Source: Vescimonas coprocola (GTDB taxonomy: Bacteria; Bacillota; Clostridia; Oscillospirales; Oscillospiraceae). Taken from it: a stretch of DNA of 64,000 bases. Of the stretch, positions 18,082 through 25,077 are shown one piece after another. The notes below the pieces were generated by a model. It made no database searches. It was given only the letters and a program-made list of their open reading frames with translations, and was not told the origin of the DNA. The first letter of the stretch is position 1, and each line of letters opens with the position of its first letter. The DNA lies in the NCBI RefSeq assembly GCF_018408575.1, contig NZ_AP023418.1:124001-188000 (forward strand), read 5' to 3'. Made by a program: the position numbers and the translations under genes.

Positions 18082-18816
18082 TCACCTCACCAAAGTCCAT
18101 ACGGCGGCTCCCGCCAGTTCACCCAGTGTCAGGGCAAAGCCGGAGATGTCACCGTTCATGCCGTCCAGCTGCCGGAAGCCGTACCATACCGCCAGCCCGT
18201 AGCCCGCTGCTGCCGCCAAGGGGGCGAAGCTGCGGTCCGTGACCAGCGGTACGGCGATCGCCGCCGCCAGCAGCACCGCCAGCGCCGCGGCATAGCCGCC
18301 GTGGCGGCCCATGGCGGCGTATTGGCTGGTCCCCATGGGCCGCAGCTTCAGTACCGCCAGTCCCGCACAGGCCCGTGTGGCCACCGGGATCAGCAGCAGC
18401 CCCCACAGGCTTTCGTCGGCGCTGCCGGAGAGGAATACGCTCCACTGGCACAGGGCCAGCAGCACCATGCCGATGACGGCGAAGGCTCCGCAATGGGAGT
18501 CCTTCAGGATGCGCTGGCGGGTGGCCAGCTCCCGGCGGGACAGCACGGCGTCGCATACGTCCATGTAGCCGTCCAAGTGCATGAAGCCCGTCACCAGCCA
18601 CGGGAGCGCCGCCATGAGGAAGGCGTACAGTCCACCGATGGCGGCATGGCGCAGCAGCAGATACAGGCCCAGCCAGATGCCGCCAACCGCCAGTCCCACC
18701 AGCGGCAGACACACCAGCATTTTCTCACGAGCCTTCTCGTTCCACCGCCGCAGGGGACAGGGGATCGCCAAAAACATCCCCCAGGCCATGGAAAACCCGT
18801 CCAGCCACTCACTCAA
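18082..18816 (-). CDS. cobS: Adenosylcobinamide-GDP ribazoletransferase (cobalamin synthase)
   Basis: 244 residues, an integral membrane protein with about six to seven hydrophobic segments. The family motif GFMHLDGYMDVCDAVLS, then R-ILKDSHCGAF, is intact; it binds metal and the nucleotide-activated cobinamide. CobS joins alpha-ribazole(-phosphate) to adenosyl-GDP-cobinamide at the membrane. Its start overlaps the upstream cobU-like gene by eight bases. Confidence 0.95.
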   Translation of the reverse strand: MSEWLDGFSMAWGMFLAIPCPLRRWNEKAREKMLVCLPLVGLAVGGIWLGLYLLLRHAAIGGLYAFLMAALPWLVTGFMHLDGYMDVCDAVLSRRELATRQRILKDSHCGAFAVIGMVLLALCQWSVFLSGSADESLWGLLLIPVATRACAGLAVLKLRPMGTSQYAAMGRHGGYAAALAVLLAAAIAVPLVTDRSFAPLAAAAGYGLAVWYGFRQLDGMNGDISGFALTLGELAGAAVWTLVR

Positions 18817-19348
18817 AGCGCCACGCTCCTTTCCACAGGCGGGGCAGTCCCGCCGTCAGCTCACATACCACGTCAAATTCCGCCGCCAGCCTGCGGCAGA
18901 TCTCCGCAAGGCCCCGGCGGTATGTCTCCGTCCACGTCTCGTAGGTCACGCCGTCCCGCCACAGCTCGTCGCAGACGCAGACAAAGTGGGCCGGGTGACG
19001 GCTGATGACCAGCAGTTCCTCCGTCGTGCGGCGGGGGGCTTCTCCGTCCGGCTCCGGGGCGGAGAACATCTGGCAGGCCAGGCACGCCGTAATGCTGTCA
19101 AAAAGCACCGTCCCCGCCGGGGACACCCATTTCAGCGCCTGCGGGAGCTGCCGTCCCTGCTCGATGGTCTCGAAGCCCCAGCCGTCCCGCTCCGCCAGAT
19201 GCCGCCGGACGATGGCCCGATCCTCTCCGTCTCTGGGCTCCAGCGTGGCCCAGTAGTACATGGGCGCCCCGGCGGAGAGCCGCCGGGCCATATGCTGGCC
19301 CATCATGCTTTTGCCGCTTTTGCTGCCGCCTAACAGAAGGATTCTCAT
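18809..19348 (-). CDS. cobU: Bifunctional adenosylcobinamide kinase/guanylyltransferase (CobU-like, degenerate C-terminus)
   Basis: 179 residues, normal CobU length. P-loop LLLGGSKSGKS, the ATLEPRDGEDRAIVRRHLAE segment with a histidine suitable for the covalent GMP intermediate, and LFDSITACLA are present. The conserved EVGxGIVP block is replaced by DELWRDGVTYETW. That block is instead intact in the short CobU-like protein two genes downstream. The start overlaps cobT by four bases. It converts adenosylcobinamide (phosphate) to adenosyl-GDP-cobinamide, perhaps together with the short homologue. Confidence 0.8.
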   Translation of the reverse strand: MRILLLGGSKSGKSMMGQHMARRLSAGAPMYYWATLEPRDGEDRAIVRRHLAERDGWGFETIEQGRQLPQALKWVSPAGTVLFDSITACLACQMFSAPEPDGEAPRRTTEELLVISRHPAHFVCVCDELWRDGVTYETWTETYRRGLAEICRRLAAEFDVVCELTAGLPRLWKGAWRFE

Positions 19349-20445
19349 GGCGTCACCGTAAAGCTGTCCTGCGCCCGGATGGGGGTCAGGTAGTCGTCCT
19401 CAATAGCTGCCTCCGGGAAGGTGGCCATACCGTCCATGACGGCGCAGGCGGCCCGCAGGATCTGAAACATCACCGGGCAGCCGCTGCCCTCGCCCAGCCG
19501 CATCCCCAGCAGCAGACAGGGCTCCTGCCCCAGTTCCTGTGCGGCGATGCGGTAGCCGATCTCATAGGAGGCGTGGGAGAGGAACAGATACTCTCCCGCA
19601 GCGGGGCAGAGACGCACCGCCGTCAGCGCCGCCACGATGGAGATGTAGCCGTCCACCACCGCCGGGACATGGTTCTGGGCGCAGCCCAGAAAGGCCCCCG
19701 TCATGGCGGCCAGATCCAGCCCGCCCACGGCGGCCAGTACCCCCACCGGGTCGGCGGGGTCGGGGCGATGCAGGGCCAGCGCCCGGTCGATGACCTGTTT
19801 TTTCTTTTCAAAGGCCGCATCCGTCAGCCCGCCGCCCCGGCCGGTGACGGTCTGCGCCGGGGCGTGGGTCAGGGCTGCCAGCACTGCCGCCGAGGTGGTG
19901 GTGTTGCCGATGCCCATCTCCCCGATGCCCAGCGCCTGTACGCCGTCCGCCGCTGCCTGCGCCGCCAGCTCCATGCCGGTCTCCAGCGCATGAAGGGCCT
20001 GCTGCCGGGTCATGGCGGGTTCTCTGGCGATGTTGCCGGTGGAGCGGCGCACCTTCCGATCCAGCACGCCGGGGATGGGGCGATCCGTGTCGATGCCCAT
20101 GTCCGCCACCACCACCTCGTTGCCGAAGTAGTGGGCCAGCGCCGACATTCCTGTCTTGTGGCGGGTCATGTTGATGACCTGCGAAAGAGTCACGGAGGTG
20201 GGGGCGGAGGAGATGCCCTCCGCCGTGACGCCGTTATCCGCCGCCAGCACCAGCACCCGGCACTTCTCGATATGGGGGCGCACCTGTCCGGTGATGCCCG
20301 CCAGCCGGATGGAGTAGTCCTCCAGCTTGCCCAGACTGCCGGGGGGCTTGGCCAGCTCCGCCTGACGGCGGCGGGCAGCGTCCATGATCTCCCGATCCGG
20401 GACGGTGACGGCCCCGCAGTACTGCTTCAATTCCTGATCTGTCAT
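19345..20445 (-). CDS. cobT: Nicotinate-nucleotide:dimethylbenzimidazole phosphoribosyltransferase
   Basis: 366 residues with a GAGGAG site. KPPGSLGKLEDY near residue 35, LVLAADNGVTAEGIS near 67, GEMGIGNTTTSAAV near 175 and the C-terminal LGMRLGEGSGC with the catalytic glutamate identify CobT. It activates the lower-ligand base as alpha-ribazole phosphate, so it sets which benzimidazole, purine or phenolic ligand enters the corrinoid. It starts four bases after the TIM-barrel gene. Confidence 0.97.
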   Translation of the reverse strand: MTDQELKQYCGAVTVPDREIMDAARRRQAELAKPPGSLGKLEDYSIRLAGITGQVRPHIEKCRVLVLAADNGVTAEGISSAPTSVTLSQVINMTRHKTGMSALAHYFGNEVVVADMGIDTDRPIPGVLDRKVRRSTGNIAREPAMTRQQALHALETGMELAAQAAADGVQALGIGEMGIGNTTTSAAVLAALTHAPAQTVTGRGGGLTDAAFEKKKQVIDRALALHRPDPADPVGVLAAVGGLDLAAMTGAFLGCAQNHVPAVVDGYISIVAALTAVRLCPAAGEYLFLSHASYEIGYRIAAQELGQEPCLLLGMRLGEGSGCPVMFQILRAACAVMDGMATFPEAAIEDDYLTPIRAQDSFTVTP

Positions 20446-20448
20446 AGG

Positions 20449-21210
20449 TCACTCCTCGCTGAGATAGCCCTGCTGCACCAGCCATGCAAGGGACGGGGCG
20501 CAGTCCTGATTTTCGATGGTCCATGTGGCCTCCGGACACTGCTCCAGCAGCGCCGCCAGTATCTGCTGCATAGGGATGCTGCCTTCTCCCAGACTGCTGT
20601 GGAGATCCCAATCCCCTAAGTTGTTGTGCAGATGTACGTGCCGCAGATAGGGGGCCATGGGGGCGATCCACTCCATGGGAGGTGTCCGGCTGGCGCAGGT
20701 ATTGGCGTGGCCTACATCCAGACACAGGCCCAGCCGGGGGTCGTCCACCTGACGGACGATGTCCGTCATCAGTCGAGGTGTCTCGTCCATGACGTTTTCC
20801 AGCGCCAGCACCATATCCTCCGGGACCTCCGGCAGGAACTCCCGCCAGAAGGCCACGGACTGCTCCGTGAACCACTCCGGAAAGTACACCAGCGGGATAT
20901 AGCCGCTGTGGATCACCAGACGGCGGATGCCCAGCTGCCGGGCGGCGGACAAAGCCTGACGATAGCGCCGGGCCGTCACCTCCCGCACCAGCGGGTCCAC
21001 GGCACAGGGAGCCAGCTCCGCAAACGGGGCGTGGAGCCAGAAATGGTCGATGCCTGCCATCTTCTCCCGAACCGCCGGAAGGGTGGCGGGGTCGTCCAGC
21101 ATGGGGGCGTAGCAGAAGTCCGTGACCTCCAGCCCCAGCCCCCATTTCCGGGCCAGCTCCGGGGCGTGGCTGTCCATGCCGGAGAGGTGTAAGCGCTGCC
21201 TGATGTCCAT
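20449..21210 (-). CDS. Sugar phosphate isomerase/epimerase-like TIM-barrel protein heading the cob operon
   Basis: 253 residues, AGGAGGG before the start. The AP-endonuclease 2/xylose-isomerase-like barrel shows as RRLVIHSGY, LALENVMDE with a metal-ligand glutamate, LCLDVGHANT with D and H, LRHVHLHNN and TIENQ at the expected strand ends. The family contains isomerases, epimerases and phosphoesterases acting on sugars. It is the first gene of the cobalamin operon, three bases before cobT. A role in the ribose/alpha-ribazole part of nucleotide-loop assembly is possible but unproven. Confidence 0.75.
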   Translation of the reverse strand: MDIRQRLHLSGMDSHAPELARKWGLGLEVTDFCYAPMLDDPATLPAVREKMAGIDHFWLHAPFAELAPCAVDPLVREVTARRYRQALSAARQLGIRRLVIHSGYIPLVYFPEWFTEQSVAFWREFLPEVPEDMVLALENVMDETPRLMTDIVRQVDDPRLGLCLDVGHANTCASRTPPMEWIAPMAPYLRHVHLHNNLGDWDLHSSLGEGSIPMQQILAALLEQCPEATWTIENQDCAPSLAWLVQQGYLSEE

Positions 21211-21242
21211 AGGGTCCCTCCTGTTTTTTACTCACTTTTGCC

Positions 21243-21271
21243 ATTATACACTATCTCCGCCGCATTTTCCA
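21243..21271 (-). promoter_or_regulatory. Promoter of the cobalamin operon
   Basis: On the minus strand, TGGAAA (21266-21271), 17 bp, TATAAT (21243-21248). The leader before the first start codon is only about 30 nt, which leaves no room for a cobalamin riboswitch. Confidence 0.75.
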
Positions 21272-21299
21272 GTGGGTACGGCAGGGAAGTGCGCCGAAA

Positions 21300-21328
21300 A
21301 ACCCCCGTCTGCGTGGCAGACGGGGGTT
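21300..21328 (-). terminator. Terminator of the ftsH-lipoprotein operon
   Basis: A 13-bp perfect stem (21300-21312/21316-21328) with a 3-nt loop. On the minus strand it is followed by TTTTCGG. Confidence 0.85.
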
Positions 21329-21341
21329 GGGGATCGCTTTA

Positions 21342-21911
21342 TCAATACTGAGACAGCTGGGACTCCAGCGCCGGATTGGCCACCGTCCACTGGTAATCCT
21401 CCAGTCCGGTGTCCACCTCCGTCCACAGCAGCCATGTGGCCATGTCGGCGGTGCCAACCTGCCCCTCGCCGGGGCCCTGATGGGTCAGCGTCACCACGGC
21501 GGCGTGGTCCGCCTTCAGGGACACGGACTCGATGCCCACCTCCACGGAGCCGGAGCTCACCGACTCCTGCACCAGCACCAGCGCATGGTCTTTGAAGAAC
21601 GCATCGTCGTAGGCGGACAGCTCCGGGTAGTCCAGCAGCTGGGCCGCCGAGGTGACGTACAGGGCGGAGCTGACGTTGCCGTTATAGGTCAGCCGCAGTC
21701 GGTTCACCTGCCCCGGCACGTAGGAGCCGTCCTCCCGGACGGTGCCGTCGCCGGTGTCGCCCACGGTCTGGGTGCCGCCGGGGGCGGCGGTGGGGGTGTC
21801 CGTCTTGGCGGGGGTATCGGCGCCGGGCGCATTGTTCTTTGTACCGCAAGCCGCTGCCACGATGCACAGGGCCGCAGCCAGCGCCAGCGTCAGTAGTCGT
21901 TTATATTTCAT
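21342..21911 (-). CDS. Lipoprotein of unknown function downstream of ftsH
   Basis: 189 residues. The start at 21911 is preceded by AAAGGAGG; an upstream in-frame ATG at 21944 has no such site. A lipoprotein signal peptide ends in AAACG (cysteine near residue 22), followed by a Thr/Pro/Gly-rich linker and a globular domain that ends in an acidic-aromatic stretch. The stop of ftsH is 29 bases upstream, so the two are co-transcribed. The family is not recognised. An extracytoplasmic role at the membrane alongside the protease is the most that context suggests. Confidence 0.75.
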   Translation of the reverse strand: MKYKRLLTLALAAALCIVAAACGTKNNAPGADTPAKTDTPTAAPGGTQTVGDTGDGTVREDGSYVPGQVNRLRLTYNGNVSSALYVTSAAQLLDYPELSAYDDAFFKDHALVLVQESVSSGSVEVGIESVSLKADHAAVVTLTHQGPGEGQVGTADMATWLLWTEVDTGLEDYQWTVANPALESQLSQY

Positions 21912-21940
21912 GGGTCCTGCCTCCTTTCGCAGGGAACGGG

Positions 21941-24079
21941 TCACTTCTGCTCACTTTCCTCCGGGTCACGATCCGGCTGGGCTTCCTCCGGGGACTTTTC
22001 CTCCGGGGTCTGCGGCTCCTCCGGGGACGGCACCGGCTCGGATACGATGTGGATGTGCTTGGCAGGGGCCTCGATGACCTCCGGGGAGGAGGGACGGAAC
22101 AGGGGCTGCTTCTCCTCACGGGTAGCGCCGTAGTTGTCCACCGTCTCCGGGTCACGGCCCTCGATGATAGCCATCATCTCCTGACCGGTGATGGTCTCCT
22201 TCTTCAGCAGATAGGCGGCGATCTTGTCCAGCAGCTCCCGGTTCTCCTCCAGCATCCGCTTGGCGTCCTCATGGCACTGGCGGATGATGGCGATGACGGC
22301 ACGATCTGCGGCGGCGTAGGTCTCCTGAGCGCAGCTCATGGAGTAGGTGCCGTCCAGATACTGGTTCTGTACGCTGCCCAGCGCCATCATGTCGAACTCC
22401 TCGCACATACCGAACCGGGCCACCAGATTCCGGGCCATCTCCGTGGCCCGCTCGATGTCGTTGGCGGCGCCGGAGGTCATGGTGTGGCACACCACCTCCT
22501 CGCTGGACCGGCCGGCCAGCAGCGTGCGGATCTCCGCCAGAATGTCCTCACGGGACATGAGGAACTTCTCCTCCTCCGGCAGGTGCAGGGTATAGCCCAG
22601 AGCGCCCTGCGTATGGGGGACGATGGTGATCTTGCTGACGGGCTGGGCGTTTTTCTGCTTGGCCGCCACCAGCGCATGGCCCACCTCGTGATAGGCGATG
22701 ATGCGCTTTTCCTCGTCGGTGATGACGGTACCCTTCTTCTCGGAGCCGGCAATGACGGTCTCGAAGGCCGCCAGCAGGTCATTCTGATTCACGGCGCTGC
22801 GGCCCAGCCGCACGGCCCGCAGGGCCGCCTCGTTGACAAGGTTCGCCAGATCTGCGCCCACGCAGCCGGCGGTGGCCTGAGCGATCTTCTCCAGATTCAC
22901 GTCCTCGGCCAGATGGATGTTCCGGGTGTGGACCTGCAGGGTGGCCAGACGGCCCGCCAGATTGGGACGGTCCACGGTGATGCGCCGGTCGAAGCGGCCG
23001 GGGCGCAGCAGGGCCTTGTCCAGCACCTCCGGGCGGTTGGTGGCGCCCAGAACGATGATGCCCTTGCCGGGATCGAAGCCGTCCAGCTCCGCCAGCAGCT
23101 GGTTCAGGGTCTGCTCCCGCTCGTCGTTGCCGCCGCCGAAACGGCCGCCGTCACGGGATTTGCCGATGGTGTCGATCTCGTCGATGAAGATGATGCAGGG
23201 AGCCACCTTGGCGGCCTCCTTGAACAGGTCACGGACACGGGAGGCGCCCACGCCCACGAACATCTCCACAAAGTCCGAGCCGGAGATGGAGAAGAAGGGG
23301 ACGTTGGCCTCGCCGGCCACGGCCTTGGCAAGCAAAGTCTTGCCGGTACCGGGAGAGCCCACCAACAGAGCGCCCTTGGGCAGTCTTGCGCCGATGGCCG
23401 TGTACTTCTGGGGGTTGTGGAGGAAGTCGATGATCTCCTCCAGCGACTCCTTGGCCTCGTCCTGACCGGCCACGTCCTTGAAGGTGACACCGGTGGACTT
23501 CTCCATATACACCTTGGCGTTGGACTTGCCCACGCTGCCGATGCCTCCGATACCGCCGCCGTTTTTTGCCATGATCCGCATCACCAGCATGAACAGGGCC
23601 ACTATGACGATCACCGGCAGGATATAGGCGATCATGAACTCCAGAATGGGGCTCATCTGGGTCTGGACGGGGCTGGTGTACTTGACGTTGTGTTCCTCCA
23701 GCAGAGGCAGGAGGCTGGCGTCGTTGAGAGCGGTGGTATACAGGATCAGAGGCGTTTTCTCGCTCTGGGTATAGCTCTTGGGTTCCTTGTTCTTATCGGC
23801 GGCCTCCTCGGTGTAGACGTAGCCGTCCACGGGGGTGGCATACAGGACGCCGTTCTCGATCTTCAGCTCCGCCACCTGATCCTCCTGAATGAGGTCGATG
23901 AGCTGGCTGTACGGGATCTCATGGCTGCTGGCCCGCTTGGTGAGATTGTTGCTGTAAGCGTTGATATAGTTGAACACCACCGTCAGCACCAGCGCCCAGA
24001 TGATGAGGGTCACCACCCCCCGCATATTGCGGTTGCGGTTCTGGTTATTTTTCTGGTCTTTCTTATTGTTGGGATCCAT
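21941..24079 (-). CDS. ftsH: ATP-dependent zinc metalloprotease FtsH
   Basis: 712 residues with GAAGGAG before the start. The order is: a basic/Asn-rich N-terminus, a first helix near residues 20-40, an extracytoplasmic domain, and a second helix near 145-165. The AAA domain has Walker A GSPGTGKT near 240, Walker B IIFIDEID and the second region of homology [20 protein letters not shown]. The zinc motif HEVGH is at 464-468. The acidic, proline-rich tail is usual. It degrades misfolded membrane proteins and selected regulators. Confidence 0.97.
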   Translation of the reverse strand: MDPNNKKDQKNNQNRNRNMRGVVTLIIWALVLTVVFNYINAYSNNLTKRASSHEIPYSQLIDLIQEDQVAELKIENGVLYATPVDGYVYTEEAADKNKEPKSYTQSEKTPLILYTTALNDASLLPLLEEHNVKYTSPVQTQMSPILEFMIAYILPVIVIVALFMLVMRIMAKNGGGIGGIGSVGKSNAKVYMEKSTGVTFKDVAGQDEAKESLEEIIDFLHNPQKYTAIGARLPKGALLVGSPGTGKTLLAKAVAGEANVPFFSISGSDFVEMFVGVGASRVRDLFKEAAKVAPCIIFIDEIDTIGKSRDGGRFGGGNDEREQTLNQLLAELDGFDPGKGIIVLGATNRPEVLDKALLRPGRFDRRITVDRPNLAGRLATLQVHTRNIHLAEDVNLEKIAQATAGCVGADLANLVNEAALRAVRLGRSAVNQNDLLAAFETVIAGSEKKGTVITDEEKRIIAYHEVGHALVAAKQKNAQPVSKITIVPHTQGALGYTLHLPEEEKFLMSREDILAEIRTLLAGRSSEEVVCHTMTSGAANDIERATEMARNLVARFGMCEEFDMMALGSVQNQYLDGTYSMSCAQETYAAADRAVIAIIRQCHEDAKRMLEENRELLDKIAAYLLKKETITGQEMMAIIEGRDPETVDNYGATREEKQPLFRPSSPEVIEAPAKHIHIVSEPVPSPEEPQTPEEKSPEEAQPDRDPEESEQK

Positions 24080-24139
24080 GTCGGTCTCCTTCCATGCAGC
24101 CCCGCCGGGCGGGGCGCAGAAGTGCTTTAATTTCCGTGT

Positions 24140-24168
24140 AGTATATCACAATTCGGATATCTTCACAA
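24140..24168 (-). promoter_or_regulatory. Promoter of ftsH
   Basis: On the minus strand, TTGTGA (24163-24168), 17 bp, TATACT (24140-24145), about 60 bases before the start codon. It diverges from the rlmB promoter. Confidence 0.75.
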
Positions 24169-24231
24169 GGCGAACGGCGGGAATTTTCCTGTAAAATTTC
24201 TATGAATGGCGCTTTATCTCCCGGCCAGAGT

Positions 24232-24241
24232 ATGGTATACT
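24232..24241 (+). promoter_or_regulatory. Extended -10 of the rlmB operon
   Basis: TGGTATACT ends at 24241, with no good -35 hexamer. It lies 37 bases before the rlmB start. Confidence 0.6.
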
Positions 24242-24277
24242 GAAACCAATTATGTATGCATTGCGAGGAAAATTCCT

Positions 24278-25048
24278 ATGAGAGACAACGAACAGAGACG
24301 GCCGGAGGCAGAGGCGGACGGCATCATCGAGGGCCGCAACGCCGTGATCGAGGCCCTGCGGGCCGGAACGACCATGGATAAGATCTATCTGGCCAAGGGG
24401 GAGACGGACAAGACCTTGGGCCACATCGCCTCCAAGGCACGGGCCCAGGGCATCGTGGTGGTGGAGGCCGACCGGCGGAAGCTGGACAATATGAGCCGCA
24501 CCCACGCCCATCAGGGGGTCATTGCGCTGGCTGCCGTGCGGGAGTATGTGACGGTGCAGAGCCTGCTGGACGCTGCCGCCGCCAAGGGGGAGCCGCCGCT
24601 GCTGGTGGTCTGCGATGAGATCTCCGACCCCCACAATCTGGGGGCCATCCTCCGTACCGCCGAGTGCGCCGGAGCCCACGGGGTCATCATCCCCAAACGC
24701 CGCAGCGCCGGTCTGACGGCCATTGTGGCCAAGACCTCCGCCGGAGCCGTCAGCTATATGCCGGTGGCACGGGTGGCCAATATCCCGTCCCTGCTGAAGG
24801 ATCTGAAAAAGCAGGGCATCTGGGTGTTCGGCACTGCCGCCGAGGGAACGACCCGGCTCTATGACGCCGATCTCAAGGGCCCGGCGGCCATTGTCATCGG
24901 CTCCGAGGGCGACGGCATGAGCCGGCTGGTGGCGGAGAACTGCGATTTTCTGGTGAGCATCCCCATGCGGGGGAGGATCTCTTCCCTGAACGCATCGGCG
25001 GCGGCTGCCATCCTGCTGTATGAGGCGGTGCGGCAGCGCACCGTGTAA
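24278..25048 (+). CDS. rlmB: TrmH/RlmB family 23S rRNA (guanosine-2'-O)-methyltransferase
   Basis: 256 residues. ATG 24278 follows GAGGAAA. The N-terminal L30e-like substrate-binding domain begins at IIEGRNAVIEAL. The SPOUT catalytic domain carries the three motifs DPHNLGAILRTAE (near residue 120), IVIGSEGDGMS (near 205) and IPMRGRISSLNASAAAAI (near 225). It 2'-O-methylates a guanosine in 23S rRNA (G2251 in E. coli numbering for RlmB). It is co-transcribed with the P-type-ATPase-like gene 29 bases downstream. Confidence 0.92.
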   Translation: MRDNEQRRPEAEADGIIEGRNAVIEALRAGTTMDKIYLAKGETDKTLGHIASKARAQGIVVVEADRRKLDNMSRTHAHQGVIALAAVREYVTVQSLLDAAAAKGEPPLLVVCDEISDPHNLGAILRTAECAGAHGVIIPKRRSAGLTAIVAKTSAGAVSYMPVARVANIPSLLKDLKKQGIWVFGTAAEGTTRLYDADLKGPAAIVIGSEGDGMSRLVAENCDFLVSIPMRGRISSLNASAAAAILLYEAVRQRTV

Positions 25049-25077
25049 GGACCCGGAGCATCTAAAAGAGAGGTACC

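Noticed and set aside
21211-21299. Cobalamin riboswitch upstream of the cob operon
   Set aside because: The promoter leaves a leader of about 30 nt, and no B12-box-like sequence was seen.
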